From Bradyrhizobium sp. B124 (GTDB lineage Bacteria; Pseudomonadota; Alphaproteobacteria; Rhizobiales; Xanthobacteraceae): a DNA stretch of 64,000 bases. Below the pieces are notes generated by a model that made no database searches, was not told the DNA's origin, and saw only the letters and a program-made list of their open reading frames with translations. The stretch spans positions 8,250,001 to 8,314,000 of the forward strand of contig NZ_CP152413.1 of NCBI RefSeq assembly GCF_038967635.1, written 5' to 3'. The first letter of the stretch is position 1. Every line of letters begins with the position of its first letter. The position numbers and the translations under genes were made by a program. Below are positions 36,176-44,745 of this stretch, piece after piece.

Positions 36176-36206
36176 TACCGGTTGATCTGACTGCAAGTTA
36201 ACAGAG

Positions 36207-36232
36207 CCCCCGGTGGAAGCGCCGGGGGTTTT
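36207..36232 (+). terminator. Rho-independent terminator of the porin gene
   Basis: Stem CCCCCGG / CCGGGGG with loop TGGAAGCG, followed by TTTT, 31 bp after the porin stop. A clean intrinsic terminator. Confidence 0.88.
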
Positions 36233-36341
36233 GCTTTGTTCAGCCACGCAGCAGCTCTCACAAGAGCGCCATCTTCTTGTACGATGTCATATTCTGTTCA
36301 TTAATGCTTACCCGCCCCACCGATGGATCGTTTGGCAACCG

Positions 36342-36554
36342 ATGACGGTAGCTCAACAAATAATTCGCCTCATTCGCGAGCAACCAGGTCTTACCGAACG
36401 CCAGATTGCCGAGCGCATCTTCGGCGAGGAAGGCTCCATACAGCGCGTCAATCCAACGTGTCGAAAGTTGGTGGCAGCCGGCTGGCTGGAGCGGCACGGC
36501 CGAGGATGGGCGGCGGACCCGTTCACGTATCACGCCGCAAGGCCCGATCTCTGA
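36342..36554 (+). CDS. Small winged-helix-like protein
   Basis: 70 residues from the ATG at 36342; an upstream start at 36213 would sit inside the porin terminator and is rejected. The sequence TVAQQIIRLIREQPGLTERQ followed by IAERIFGEEGSIQRVNPTCR and LVAAGWLERHGRGW has the spacing of a compact winged helix: helix, turn, recognition helix, wing. No ribosome site is obvious, but a hairpin terminator lies 66 bp downstream, supporting a real transcript. It may be a small DNA-binding protein; target unknown. Confidence 0.5.
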   Translation: MTVAQQIIRLIREQPGLTERQIAERIFGEEGSIQRVNPTCRKLVAAGWLERHGRGWAADPFTYHAARPDL

Positions 36555-36620
36555 GCCAAGATTGGGGCTGATCCGATTGTCCCGGGCAGCCGGGCTTCGC
36601 ATGGTCTATCTTCAACTTGT

Positions 36621-36642
36621 CCCCGGCGTCCAAACGCCGGGG
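36621..36642 (+). terminator. Hairpin terminator after the winged-helix gene
   Basis: Perfect 9-bp stem CCCCGGCGT / ACGCCGGGG with loop CCAA, then GATTGCTTTG. It lies between the small winged-helix gene and the convergent LLM oxidoreductase gene. Confidence 0.6.
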
Positions 36643-36671
36643 GATTGCTTTGCGTGGCTGGCTCTTGCCGA

Positions 36672-37706
36672 TCAGGCGACGAGCATATCGCGCACCATCG
36701 GCACCACCTTGCTGCCGTAGAGCTCGATGCTTGTCATCAGCTTCTCGTGCGGCATCGGGCCTGCCGAATATTTCAGCTGGAAGCGCGCAGCGCCGAGCGC
36801 CTTCACGGTCGCCGCGATCTTGCGGGCGACGGTTTCCGGCCCGCCGACATAGAGCGAACCGTGCTCGGCCTCAGCCACGAACTCGTCGCGGCTCATCGGC
36901 GGCCAGCCGCGCTCCTTGCCGATCCGGTCACGCATGACCTTGTAGTCGGGCCACAGCTCCTCCCGAGCTTGCGCGTCGGTCTCGGCAACGTAGCCCGGCG
37001 AATGCACGCCGATCGGCTTCGGCGTCCGGCCGAACTGCTGGTAGGCCCGCTGGTGCAGGTCGACATAGGGCGCAAAGCGCTTGGGATCGCCGCCGATGAT
37101 GGCGAGCATCAGCGGCAGGTCATAATGCGCCGCGCGCACCACCGATTCCGGGCTGCCGCCGACGCCGATCCAGGTCTTCAGCCGGCCGTGCTCGACCGGC
37201 GGATAGACCGACTGGCCGCTGAGCGGCGGTCGCAGCTTGCCCTGCCAGCTCACCGGCTCCTGCTTCAGGAGTTCGGTGAACAGGTCGAGCTTCTCCTCGA
37301 ACAGCTCGCTGTATTGCCGCAGGTCGAAGCCGAACAGCGGGAACGACTCGGTGAAGGAGCCGCGGCCGAGGATCACCTCGGCACGGCCGTTCGAGACCGC
37401 GTCGACGGTTGCGAAGCGCTGGAAGACGCGGATCGGATCGTCCGAGCTCAGCACGGTCACCGCCGAGCCGAGGCGGATGTTTTGGGTGCGCGCGGCGATG
37501 GCCGCCAGCACGGTCTCGGGGGAGGAGATCGCGAAGTCGGCCCGGTGGTGCTCGCCGAGCCCGATGAAATCGATCCCGAGCTGATCGGCCAGCACCGCCT
37601 CGTCGACGACGTTGCGGATCACCTGGGCGTGGGACAGCGGCGTACCGGCGGCGTCCTTGGTGACGTCGCCGAATGTGTCGAGCCCGAATTCGAGAGAGGT
37701 CGTCAT
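36672..37706 (-). CDS. LLM-class (luciferase-like) flavin-dependent oxidoreductase
   Basis: 344 residues from the ATG at 37706; a TTG one codon upstream is also in frame. The TIM-barrel luciferase-like pattern is clear: LEFGLDTFGDVT at the N-terminus, LGIDFIGLGEHHRADF, RLGSAVTVLSSDDPIRVFQR, ILGRGSFTESFPLFG, WIGVGGSPESVVRAA and the late LYVGGPETVARKIA motif. Such enzymes use reduced FMN or F420 to oxidise diverse substrates. It follows the GST-like gene by 224 bp on the same strand as the TetR-SDR-GST genes and may belong to the same detoxification or catabolic set. Substrate unknown. Confidence 0.85.
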   Translation of the reverse strand: MTTSLEFGLDTFGDVTKDAAGTPLSHAQVIRNVVDEAVLADQLGIDFIGLGEHHRADFAISSPETVLAAIAARTQNIRLGSAVTVLSSDDPIRVFQRFATVDAVSNGRAEVILGRGSFTESFPLFGFDLRQYSELFEEKLDLFTELLKQEPVSWQGKLRPPLSGQSVYPPVEHGRLKTWIGVGGSPESVVRAAHYDLPLMLAIIGGDPKRFAPYVDLHQRAYQQFGRTPKPIGVHSPGYVAETDAQAREELWPDYKVMRDRIGKERGWPPMSRDEFVAEAEHGSLYVGGPETVARKIAATVKALGAARFQLKYSAGPMPHEKLMTSIELYGSKVVPMVRDMLVA

Positions 37707-37930
37707 CAATCAGTCCAGTTGTCGGCGTGGCGGAGCATCCGCCACGGGCCACCCATCGCACGCAGGCCGAAAGGTCGTGTTGCTGCGGAGATGTCCGCAA
37801 GCCTGCGCTGTGGAGCCTTCGGTTGGAGATGCAGTGGAGCTATTGCCTGTTCGCGGCCTGACAAGGTCACGCCGCGAAACGCAGCGTTTCCAGGTCGCTT
37901 GTACTCGGCCTGCGGCCGAGGCTGCGGCGA

Positions 37931-38854
37931 TCAGCCCGGGATGACCAGGAAGCCGGCCCGCGGCAAATGCACCACGACCTCGCCTGTGCGTTCGTCGGAC
38001 CGGCGGATCGCGATGTGTTGCGCCGACAGCGAGACGATCTCGCCGCGGACTGGGATCTTGCCGTAGTCGTCCGGCATCACGCTGACGATGTCGCCGGGCT
38101 TGCGACCGTTCGGATCCAGAGGGTCGCCGAAAACAGGCGACTCCGGCCGCGACTTCGCCGCGATCTCGAGCGCGTCGGCTGACGACATCTCCGTGCGCGC
38201 GCCGTGGCCAATCGCGCGGACGCGCTCCTCCCAGGCCGCAAGGCGCGGCAAGGGCTTCACGATCTCGTCGATCGTGGCGACGCTCTGCCGTGCGTACCAC
38301 ACATTCATGTAAGCGCTGACGTCGGCGAGGCTGAACTCGCCGAACAGCCACTGTCGGCCGTCACCGAGTTGCGCCTCGATCCAGTCGACATTGGCGCGGA
38401 ACTGGTCGCGCATCTGCGGCAGCGCCGCGGCCATGGCGGCGACATCGAACTTGGCGTCGCGCAGCTTCTCGCGATCCTCGATGAAATCCTGCGGGACCTT
38501 GTCGCCGATGAAGCCGAACGCGAGGGTGACCGTGTTCTGGAAGAACGGCCGGTCGGTCCACATGCCGAGCGCCCAGGGCATCCCGGCATGGCCCGCGGGA
38601 AACAGCGTCGGCGTCGGATAGCGCCGCTCCAGCTCGCGGATAATGATCTGGGTGTCACAATAGATGTCCGCGCCGATCTGCATCGTCGGTGTACGGCGAT
38701 AGCCGCCGGTCATCGGCATCAGATCCGGCCTCGGCATGATCCGGGAAATCCGTACCGAGTTCCAGGCGAGCTTCTTGAATCCGAAGATGATGCGGATTTT
38801 CTCTGAGAACGGCGATTGATCGAAATGATGCAGGATCGGCGTGGGCTGCGACAT
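37931..38854 (-). CDS. Glutathione S-transferase-like protein
   Basis: 307 residues from the ATG at 38854, preceded by GGGAGAAGG. The N-terminal thioredoxin-like part reads ILHHFDQSPFSEKIRIIFGF with a candidate Ser in SPFS and YCDTQIIIRELERRYPTPTL. A C-terminal all-helical GST domain follows (QWLFGEFSLADVSAYMNVWY). About 75 extra C-terminal residues form a small beta-like region (GDIVSVMPDDYGKIPVRGEI) not found in plain GSTs. The gene sits downstream of an SDR and a TetR regulator, so a role in detoxification or ring/double-bond chemistry is plausible. Confidence 0.8.
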   Translation of the reverse strand: MSQPTPILHHFDQSPFSEKIRIIFGFKKLAWNSVRISRIMPRPDLMPMTGGYRRTPTMQIGADIYCDTQIIIRELERRYPTPTLFPAGHAGMPWALGMWTDRPFFQNTVTLAFGFIGDKVPQDFIEDREKLRDAKFDVAAMAAALPQMRDQFRANVDWIEAQLGDGRQWLFGEFSLADVSAYMNVWYARQSVATIDEIVKPLPRLAAWEERVRAIGHGARTEMSSADALEIAAKSRPESPVFGDPLDPNGRKPGDIVSVMPDDYGKIPVRGEIVSLSAQHIAIRRSDERTGEVVVHLPRAGFLVIPG

Positions 38855-38966
38855 GGCCTTCTCCCGGCATAGGGCTGCGATCTCCTCGGACCTTGTCGCA
38901 CAGCCTGACAAGATTTCGGCGGATCGCAACCCATTTCCTTTGGAGAACGACGACGGCGCCGTGCCG

Positions 38967-39725
38967 TCAGAACGATTCCGCCCATGGCCGCAGGTCGAGC
39001 TCCAGCGTCCATGCGCTGCGATGCTGATGATGCAGCACCCAATAGGCGTCCGCGATGGCTGCGATGTTGAGCAGCCCGTCCGGACCGCGGTCGTCCTTCA
39101 ATTGCGGGCGCATGCTCAGCAGGCGATCGCCCTCGATGCCGCCGTCGACCACGACATGGCCGACATGAATGCCCTGCGGCCCGAACTCCCGCGCCACGCT
39201 CTGCGCCAGCGCGCGCAGCGCGGCCTTGGCGGAGGCGAATGGCGAGTAGTTGGCCTTGCCGCGCAACGAGCCACTGGCGCCGGTGAACACCAGCGTGCCG
39301 CCGCCGCGCGCAAGCAGGGCCGGGATCGCGGCCTGTGCGAGCTGGAATCCGCCGAGCGCGTGTTCGCGCCAGTGCTCCTCGAAGCGCTGCTCGGTGACCT
39401 TGAGGAACGGCGCCGGCCGGTTGGAGCCTGCATTGTGCACGGCCATCGCCAGCGGCGCGAGCTTCCCGGCAGCCTCGACGAAGCGGGCGACATCCGCGGC
39501 AGTTGAGGCATCGCCCACGACATGGGTGACCCTGGCGCCGGTTGCTGCGAGTTCAGCCGCGGTCGCGGCGAGCTTCTCGGCGTTGCGCCCGGCGATCGCG
39601 ACGGGATAGCCACCGGCCGCAAAGCGGCGCGCGATCGCGGCGCCGAGGCCGTGGGATGCGCCGACGCCGGCAATCAGCACGCTTCCCTGCACAGCGGTCG
39701 GCTCGAGGGCGGATCGGTCGTTCAT
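38967..39725 (-). CDS. Atypical short-chain dehydrogenase lacking the catalytic Tyr
   Basis: 252 residues. NAD(P)-binding GVGASHGLGAAIARRFA (residues 20-36), AGRNAEKL, HNAG at 97-100 and the active Ser region FTGAS (147-151) are present. At the Y-x-x-x-K position the sequence is F163-A-S-A-K167, so the general-acid Tyr is Phe. Tyr160 lies three residues earlier and is not in register. The protein may be inactive, use another residue, or bind rather than reduce its ligand. It lies 37 bp after the TetR gene and ahead of the GST-like gene, probably in one operon. Confidence 0.82.
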   Translation of the reverse strand: MNDRSALEPTAVQGSVLIAGVGASHGLGAAIARRFAAGGYPVAIAGRNAEKLAATAAELAATGARVTHVVGDASTAADVARFVEAAGKLAPLAMAVHNAGSNRPAPFLKVTEQRFEEHWREHALGGFQLAQAAIPALLARGGGTLVFTGASGSLRGKANYSPFASAKAALRALAQSVAREFGPQGIHVGHVVVDGGIEGDRLLSMRPQLKDDRGPDGLLNIAAIADAYWVLHHQHRSAWTLELDLRPWAESF

Positions 39726-39762
39726 GGCTCACTCCATCAAGGTGCCCGCGGCGCGGGCGAAA

Positions 39763-40332
39763 TCATTGGTCGGACGCCATCGCGACGATGGCATCGCGCA
39801 CCGTCCGCAGAATGGCATCGGACCGCTTCGGATCGGTGATGACGCGCGAGATCGCGAGTGCGCCGACCATCGCACTCACCGCGACGATTGCGCCGCTGTC
39901 GTCAGCGTCGCCGAACGTCTCGGCGACCTTGGCGATGAAGGATTCGATGTGCGGTTCCATCACCGCGCGGCACTGCTCATCGGCGCGGCCGACATCGGAG
40001 ATCAGCGCGCCGATCGCGCAGCCCGACTTCGGCGAGTCGCGATGGCTGCGGCTGAGATAGCTTCGCACCAGGGCGTTGACGCTGACCGGCTTGCCGGGAT
40101 CGCGCGACGCGCGCGCCGACGCCTCACCCAAGGTCAGCGCCTGTTCCAGCGCCGCGGCGATCAGGTCGGAACGCGAGGCGAAGTGGCCATAGAAGCCGCC
40201 ATGGGTCAGCTTCACCTGCTGCATCAGGCTTCCGATGCTGAGCGCGTCGAGCCCCTTGTCGCGGATCTGCGTCGCAGCCTCGTTCAGGATGCGCTCACGG
40301 CTCCTAGCCTTGTCGGCCTGGGAATGGCCCAT
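39763..40332 (-). CDS. TetR-family transcriptional regulator
   Basis: 189 residues. The N-terminal HTH reads SRERILNEAATQIRDKGLDA, then LSIGSLMQQVKLTHGGFYGH, then FASRSDLIAAALEQA, the typical TetR helix-turn-helix and signature. The ligand domain contains CAIGALISDVGR and resembles the AcrR/YcdC-like C-terminal domains that sense hydrophobic compounds. It is transcribed away from the enoyl-CoA hydratase gene; the gap of 103 bp contains a two-site palindromic operator (40361-40404). It probably represses itself, the SDR-GST operon and the hydratase. Confidence 0.9.
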   Translation of the reverse strand: MGHSQADKARSRERILNEAATQIRDKGLDALSIGSLMQQVKLTHGGFYGHFASRSDLIAAALEQALTLGEASARASRDPGKPVSVNALVRSYLSRSHRDSPKSGCAIGALISDVGRADEQCRAVMEPHIESFIAKVAETFGDADDSGAIVAVSAMVGALAISRVITDPKRSDAILRTVRDAIVAMASDQ

Positions 40333-40360
40333 TTCGCAGTGCCCCTGTTTGACTCTCTTC

Positions 40361-40404
40361 CTGGATTATGACCATCATGCATCTGAATGACAACCATCAT
40401 CCAG
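40361..40404. promoter_or_regulatory. Two-site palindromic TetR operator candidate
   Basis: The outer arms CTGGAT (40361-40366) and ATCCAG (40399-40404) are inverted copies. Inside lie ATGACCATCAT, itself palindromic (ATGA-N3-TCAT), and ATGACAACCATCAT. Aligning the left half with the inverted right half gives about 13 of 18 matching positions. The site is centred between the divergent TetR and enoyl-CoA hydratase genes. Confidence 0.6.
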
Positions 40405-40435
40405 AAAATTTCAGTCACAAAGCAGGGAGGAACAG

Positions 40436-41224
40436 ATGTCCGGCAGCGCGAGCGAAGGGCGGGTCCGCCACGAGCGGCATGATCACATCCTGAAGGTCAT
40501 CATCGACAATCCGGCGAAGAAGAACGCCTTCAGCCCGGAGATGATGGCTGAGCTGTCCGACGCGCTGACGCTGCTCGACAATGATGACGGGCTCTGGGTC
40601 GGCGTGCTGTGTGCCGCCGGCGGCAGTTTCACCGCGGGTCTCGACATGCCGAAGTTCTTTGGTCCGACGGCGAGCCGCAAGCCGCTGCCGGAGGGCAATG
40701 TCGATCCCTTTGGACTGTCGAAGCGGTGCCGGAAGCCGATCATCACGGCGGTGCAGGGCATCGTGTTCACCGTCGGCATCGAGATGATGCTGGCCGGCGA
40801 TATCGTCATTGCCGCCGACGACAGCCGGTTCTGCCAGATGGAAGCCAGGCGCGGCATCGCGCCGCTGGCCGGCGCGCATTTCCGCTACATCAGCCGCGCC
40901 GGGTGGGGTGATGCGATGTATCACCTCTTGCTGTGCGACGAGTTCAGTGCCGCAGAAGCGCATCGGATCGGCCTCGTGCAGGAAGTCGTGCCGGCCGGTC
41001 AGCAGATCGAGCGCGCGATGGCGCTTGCAGAGATCATCGCGCGCAACGCGCCGCTTGGAATCCAGGTGACGAAAGAGGCGGGCCGCAAGTTCATCGAAGC
41101 CGGCGAGCAGGCGGCAATTGCGATCATCCCGCAGATCCGCGAACGCGTGCTCAACACATCAGATGCGGCCGAGGGCATCAAGTCGTTCGTCGAGCGCCGC
41201 GCCGCGGTGTTCCAGGGACGCTAG
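40436..41224 (+). CDS. Enoyl-CoA hydratase/isomerase (crotonase family)
   Basis: 262 residues, with AGGGAGGA just before the ATG. The crotonase fold is shown by VIIDNPAKKNAFSPEMMAEL, oxyanion-hole segment AAGGSFTAGLDM, the second oxyanion strand VQGIVFTVGIEMMLAGDIVI and the active-site Glu region CQMEARRGIAPLAGAHFRYI. The usual Glu of hydratases appears as Glu in MEARRG, but the substrate pocket is not diagnostic, so acyl chain specificity is unknown. It is divergent from the TetR gene across a palindromic operator. Its stop codon lies in a 30-bp tandem duplication. Confidence 0.85.
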   Translation: MSGSASEGRVRHERHDHILKVIIDNPAKKNAFSPEMMAELSDALTLLDNDDGLWVGVLCAAGGSFTAGLDMPKFFGPTASRKPLPEGNVDPFGLSKRCRKPIITAVQGIVFTVGIEMMLAGDIVIAADDSRFCQMEARRGIAPLAGAHFRYISRAGWGDAMYHLLLCDEFSAAEAHRIGLVQEVVPAGQQIERAMALAEIIARNAPLGIQVTKEAGRKFIEAGEQAAIAIIPQIRERVLNTSDAAEGIKSFVERRAAVFQGR

Positions 41225-41267
41225 TCGCAGCGGCGCTGGTCCCTGGGGCGCTAGTCTCAGCGGCGCT
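41219..41267. repeat. Short tandem duplication across the hydratase stop codon
   Basis: CGCTAGTCGCAGCGGCGCT (41219-41237) recurs 30 bp later as CGCTAGTCTCAGCGGCGCT (41249-41267) with one mismatch. The first copy contains the TAG stop of the enoyl-CoA hydratase. It looks like a recent local duplication. Confidence 0.6.
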
Positions 41268-41448
41268 CGCTGCGTTCACGATACGTGCTCGGATTGCGGT
41301 TGTGACAATGTTGTCGCAGCCGCATCAATTTCGATCACGATGATCGTGCGACGACTCTTGTCGAGATTCGTCGAATCAGGGAGATTCGAATCCATTCATT
41401 AAATGCTATTTCGTCCTGCTTTCACTCAAGCGTCCGGTATGGATTCCC

Positions 41449-42300
41449 ATGACAAACGCACGAGTAATTGTTGTCGGAAATAACAAGGGCGGCTCGGGCA
41501 AGTCGACAATTGCCATGCATGTCGCCATCGCGCTGATCAAGGCGGGTCAGCGTGTCGCCACCATCGATCTCGACAACAAGCAGAAGTCGCTGACGCACTA
41601 CGTCGATAACCGGCGGGATTGGGCGCGGCAAACCTCGCTGAATCTCGATATCCCGGCGCATATGTGCTTCGAGACGGTGAGCGGCAGAAGCAGTGAAGTC
41701 GAGACGCTCGGCCGCAGCGCGCTTGCCGAGATCGTCGAGCGGCTCAGCCGGTCGCACGATTTCGTCGTCATCGACTGCCCCGGCCACGACACCTATCTGA
41801 CGACGTTCACGCATTCGCTGGCGAACACGCTGATTACGCCGCTGAACGACAGCTTCCTCGACTTCGACGTGCTCGGCACCGTCGATCCTAACGACTTCAA
41901 GGTGGCCGGCATCAGCCACTATTCGAAGATGGTGGAGGAAGCGCGGCGCGAGCGCCGCGCGCAGGATCAGCCGGCATTCGAGTGGGTGGTGCTGCGCAAC
42001 CGCCTCTCGACGATTGGTTCACGCAACAAGCGGCTGGTCGGCGAAGCCCTCAACGAACTATCGAAGACCCTGAGTTTCCGCCTGGTCGACGGCCTGGCCG
42101 AGCGGGTGATCTTCCGCGAGTTCTATCCGCGCGGATTGACCGCGGTCGACGACGTCAATCAGCTCGCGCTCGGTGGCCGGCCGACCATGTCGCATGTCAC
42201 CGCATGGCTCGAGATGGAGCGGCTGATGACCGCCATCATGCTGGGTCACCTGGTGGCGCGCCCGTCGGAATCCGCCGACGTCAGTCGCGACGCGGCGTAG
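41449..42300 (+). CDS. mipZ: Division plane positioning ATPase MipZ
   Basis: 283 residues. A deviant Walker A of the ParA/MinD superfamily occurs at VVGNNKGGSGKSTIAMHVA (Lys13, Gly15, Lys18), followed by VATIDLDNKQKSLTHYVDNR, Walker A' region DFVVIDCPGHDTYLTTFTHS and TPLNDSFLDFDVLGTVDPN, the last two being characteristic of MipZ rather than ParA. MipZ forms a bipolar gradient from ParB complexes and blocks FtsZ assembly away from midcell in alphaproteobacteria. Length matches Caulobacter MipZ. It is monocistronic by context and convergent with the GH79-like gene. Confidence 0.93.
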   Translation: MTNARVIVVGNNKGGSGKSTIAMHVAIALIKAGQRVATIDLDNKQKSLTHYVDNRRDWARQTSLNLDIPAHMCFETVSGRSSEVETLGRSALAEIVERLSRSHDFVVIDCPGHDTYLTTFTHSLANTLITPLNDSFLDFDVLGTVDPNDFKVAGISHYSKMVEEARRERRAQDQPAFEWVVLRNRLSTIGSRNKRLVGEALNELSKTLSFRLVDGLAERVIFREFYPRGLTAVDDVNQLALGGRPTMSHVTAWLEMERLMTAIMLGHLVARPSESADVSRDAA

Positions 42301-42314
42301 ACGCGGTCGGATCG

Positions 42315-43820
42315 TTACCGGCAGTTGGTGTTGCCCGCATTGGCAACGGTCAGGAACGTGATCGTTGCGGGAGCGAAGACGATTGCTCCCGCCGGGGCCG
42401 GCTCGCCATTCAGGGCGGGCATCTGGTCGGAAGGCCCAAGCGCAAGCGTGCGGCCATTGAGCTGAACATTGCCGTCGACAGGCCTTTCGCTCGCCAATGT
42501 GTAGCGTTGCGATGCCGCTGACATCGTCAGCTTGCGCCGCATCCGCCGGTCATTGTTGATGACGAGCAGGGCTATTCCATCAGGCAGATCGCGCGCGCAA
42601 TGCGCATAGACGTGGAGACCGGGTTGCTCGCCGACGCCGGCATCGAGCACGGTGGTTCCCATCAGCCGTCGCCATAGCAGCGCGGTCCAGTAGTTCGGCC
42701 GCGGCAGATGGGTTTGCTCGTCGAGCAGCCCGTAGTCGCTCGCGGCAAGCGTGTTGTGCATCACCACTTGAACGCCCGCCTTGGCAAGCTGCCCGAGCTG
42801 ATCGAGATAGCGGAACGTATCGGTGAAGGTCGCGGCCCAGCGATTGCCGCCGCACGCGGTCTCCGCGGTCTCGGTCAGCCAGATCGGCTTGCCCGGTGCG
42901 AGCCGGTCGCGCAGCGCCTGGTAGAAGGCGAATGTCTTGCCGGTTCGTGCCAGCCATTGGTCTGACAACGCCTGCCTTGCGGTGCGATCGCCGGAGCATC
43001 GCGCCGAGAGCGCGCCATAATGATGGTAGGAGACCGCGTCGATGCCCGCCGCTGAAACCGCAAAGAGGGCCTTTGTATCCACGCCGATTCCGATCGTGCC
43101 TGGGCCGAGGATCGCCGCGTCGGGCGCGGTGTCCTTCATGAATGCGCGGAACGTTGCGAAATCGCGGCCGTAGGCCGCGGCATCGTAATGCTCGGGCGCG
43201 CCGCCGATGGCCGGCAGATCGGGCTCGTTCATGAACTCCGCTGCGGTGATCTGCCCGCCGGCCGATCGCGTGAAAGCGAGAAGCTGCCGGGCCTGTTCGG
43301 AGCTCCATCGGCCGTCAGCGTCGCGCGTGCCGGCGCTGATCGCTAAAGATGTGACGAGGGGGGCGTCGACGGCGTGCGAGAAGTCGATCACGCCCTGCCA
43401 CTGCTGTCGCGTCAGCACACCCTTGAAGCCGGCCGGTGGCGCCGATGGTGGCGCGTCGGAATCCGTAAAGAACGTGCTGTTGGCCCAGGTCCCGCTCACG
43501 CGAAGGTAGGCGGGAGCGAGCGCTGCTGCGAGCTTGCGTAGCCTGCTATCGTGCAGATCGATCGGCGTGCGCGCCGCGAACCGGTCCGGCTTCGCACCCC
43601 GCCGTGCGGCGGCATAGGGTTTCCAAAATCGACCGCCGGTCACCTCGACCATCTCGATGTTGTAGGACTGGAAGCGCGGGTCGATGGTCGCAACTCGCGG
43701 CATGGCGGCGACGTCGAGCGTCAGCTCTGCCGCGGCGGCCTTCGGCTCGGCAAAGGCCGCAATGGCGAGCACAATGACGCAGGCGAGGCGTCGAGGAGGA
43801 TGAACCCGGTGGTCGCGCAT
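42315..43820 (-). CDS. Secreted GH79-like glycoside hydrolase
   Basis: 501 residues with an N-terminal signal (hydrophobic LACVIVLAIAAFAEPKAAAA). The TIM-barrel clan-A pattern includes LAPAYLRVSGTWANSTFF, the acid/base region ITAAEFMNEPDLP with Glu199, SYHHYGALSARC, and the nucleophile region PIWLTETAETACGGNRWA with Glu317. This order and the NEP/LTE motifs suit family 79 (heparanase and beta-glucuronidase). A C-terminal beta-sandwich follows (VLVINNDRR-type strands). It probably cleaves a uronic-acid-containing glycan in the periplasm or outside. It lies 61 bp after the isomerase-like gene on the same strand and may be the last gene of the LacI-controlled operon. Confidence 0.75.
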   Translation of the reverse strand: MRDHRVHPPRRLACVIVLAIAAFAEPKAAAAELTLDVAAMPRVATIDPRFQSYNIEMVEVTGGRFWKPYAAARRGAKPDRFAARTPIDLHDSRLRKLAAALAPAYLRVSGTWANSTFFTDSDAPPSAPPAGFKGVLTRQQWQGVIDFSHAVDAPLVTSLAISAGTRDADGRWSSEQARQLLAFTRSAGGQITAAEFMNEPDLPAIGGAPEHYDAAAYGRDFATFRAFMKDTAPDAAILGPGTIGIGVDTKALFAVSAAGIDAVSYHHYGALSARCSGDRTARQALSDQWLARTGKTFAFYQALRDRLAPGKPIWLTETAETACGGNRWAATFTDTFRYLDQLGQLAKAGVQVVMHNTLAASDYGLLDEQTHLPRPNYWTALLWRRLMGTTVLDAGVGEQPGLHVYAHCARDLPDGIALLVINNDRRMRRKLTMSAASQRYTLASERPVDGNVQLNGRTLALGPSDQMPALNGEPAPAGAIVFAPATITFLTVANAGNTNCR

Positions 43821-43881
43821 AAGGGCGTCACGGCATTCTGATTGGCGCTTCGCCGCAGCATGCAGCCGCAGCTTCTCTGGA

Positions 43882-44742
43882 TCAACTCGATGCCGCGCCG
43901 TTTGGCTCGTTCGCGATGCGATCCCACAGCGCCCAGATCATGTCCTTCATGACCAGCGCGTCCTGCCAGCGGTCGGACAATTCCCTGCCATCGGGTCCGG
44001 TGATGGCATAGGGCGGGGGACCGAGCTCGCACAGGAAGGTCAGGGTCGCATCGGGCCCGGCGCGCTTCCGCCAGGAGCGGATGCCGTAGTCCCACCAGTC
44101 CATGAACAGCGACACCCAGCCCTGATGCTGTGGAAAGCCGAGCGAGATCTGCACCTGCTCGCGGCTCGCGATGCGGCCGTGAATGCCCCAGGCATGGTCG
44201 AGGATGCGGTGGATCATCGCATGATTGACGTCGTCGATCGGCCAGGCGAATTCGCGGCCGACCAGATAGTGCGAGAGGTCGGCGGTCAGCCGCAGATCGG
44301 GGAAGCAGTCGAGCAGATCGAGCGTGAAGAGCAGGTCGGTCGTCATGCGGTCGCGATGGGTCTCGACATGCACGGCGACGCCGGCCTCCGTGCCAAGCCG
44401 CCGCCAGTCTTCGAGCAGGGGAATGCAATCTGCGATCCGGCGCGGCCGAATGTCCGGCTGCAGGTTGACATGATCGGCGCCGAGCTCCGCCACCAGCTCG
44501 AGCACCGGCTTCAGATCGTCAACATTCTTCGGATAGCATTGCGCCTGCCAGATCATGCCATGCGCGCGAAGGAAGCCTGTCACCTCGCGCGCGAAAGCGG
44601 GATCGATGAAGCGCACGCCGGCGCCGTCAAACGCGGCATCGCGGATCATCGCGAGCTGGGTTTGCAGCGGCCATTCGTCCTCATCCGCCAGCCGTCGCTC
44701 CATCGCCCAGAGCGACTGCAGGACGCGCAGTTGCTGCGCCAC
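43882..44742 (-). CDS. Sugar phosphate isomerase/epimerase-like TIM barrel protein
   Basis: 286 residues. The xylose-isomerase-like TIM barrel is suggested by GADHVNLQPDIRPRR, GVAVHVETHRDRMTTDLLFT (Glu metal ligand), FPDLRLTADLSHYLVGREF (Asp and His) and FLCELGPPPYAITGPDGREL (final Glu). These give the usual divalent-metal site of the AP-endonuclease-2-like superfamily. Only 3 bp separate it from the stop of the MFS transporter gene, so the two are co-transcribed. A role in catabolism of an imported sugar or polyol is inferred. Confidence 0.78.
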   Translation of the reverse strand: MAQQLRVLQSLWAMERRLADEDEWPLQTQLAMIRDAAFDGAGVRFIDPAFAREVTGFLRAHGMIWQAQCYPKNVDDLKPVLELVAELGADHVNLQPDIRPRRIADCIPLLEDWRRLGTEAGVAVHVETHRDRMTTDLLFTLDLLDCFPDLRLTADLSHYLVGREFAWPIDDVNHAMIHRILDHAWGIHGRIASREQVQISLGFPQHQGWVSLFMDWWDYGIRSWRKRAGPDATLTFLCELGPPPYAITGPDGRELSDRWQDALVMKDMIWALWDRIANEPNGAASS

Positions 44743-44745
44743 CGA

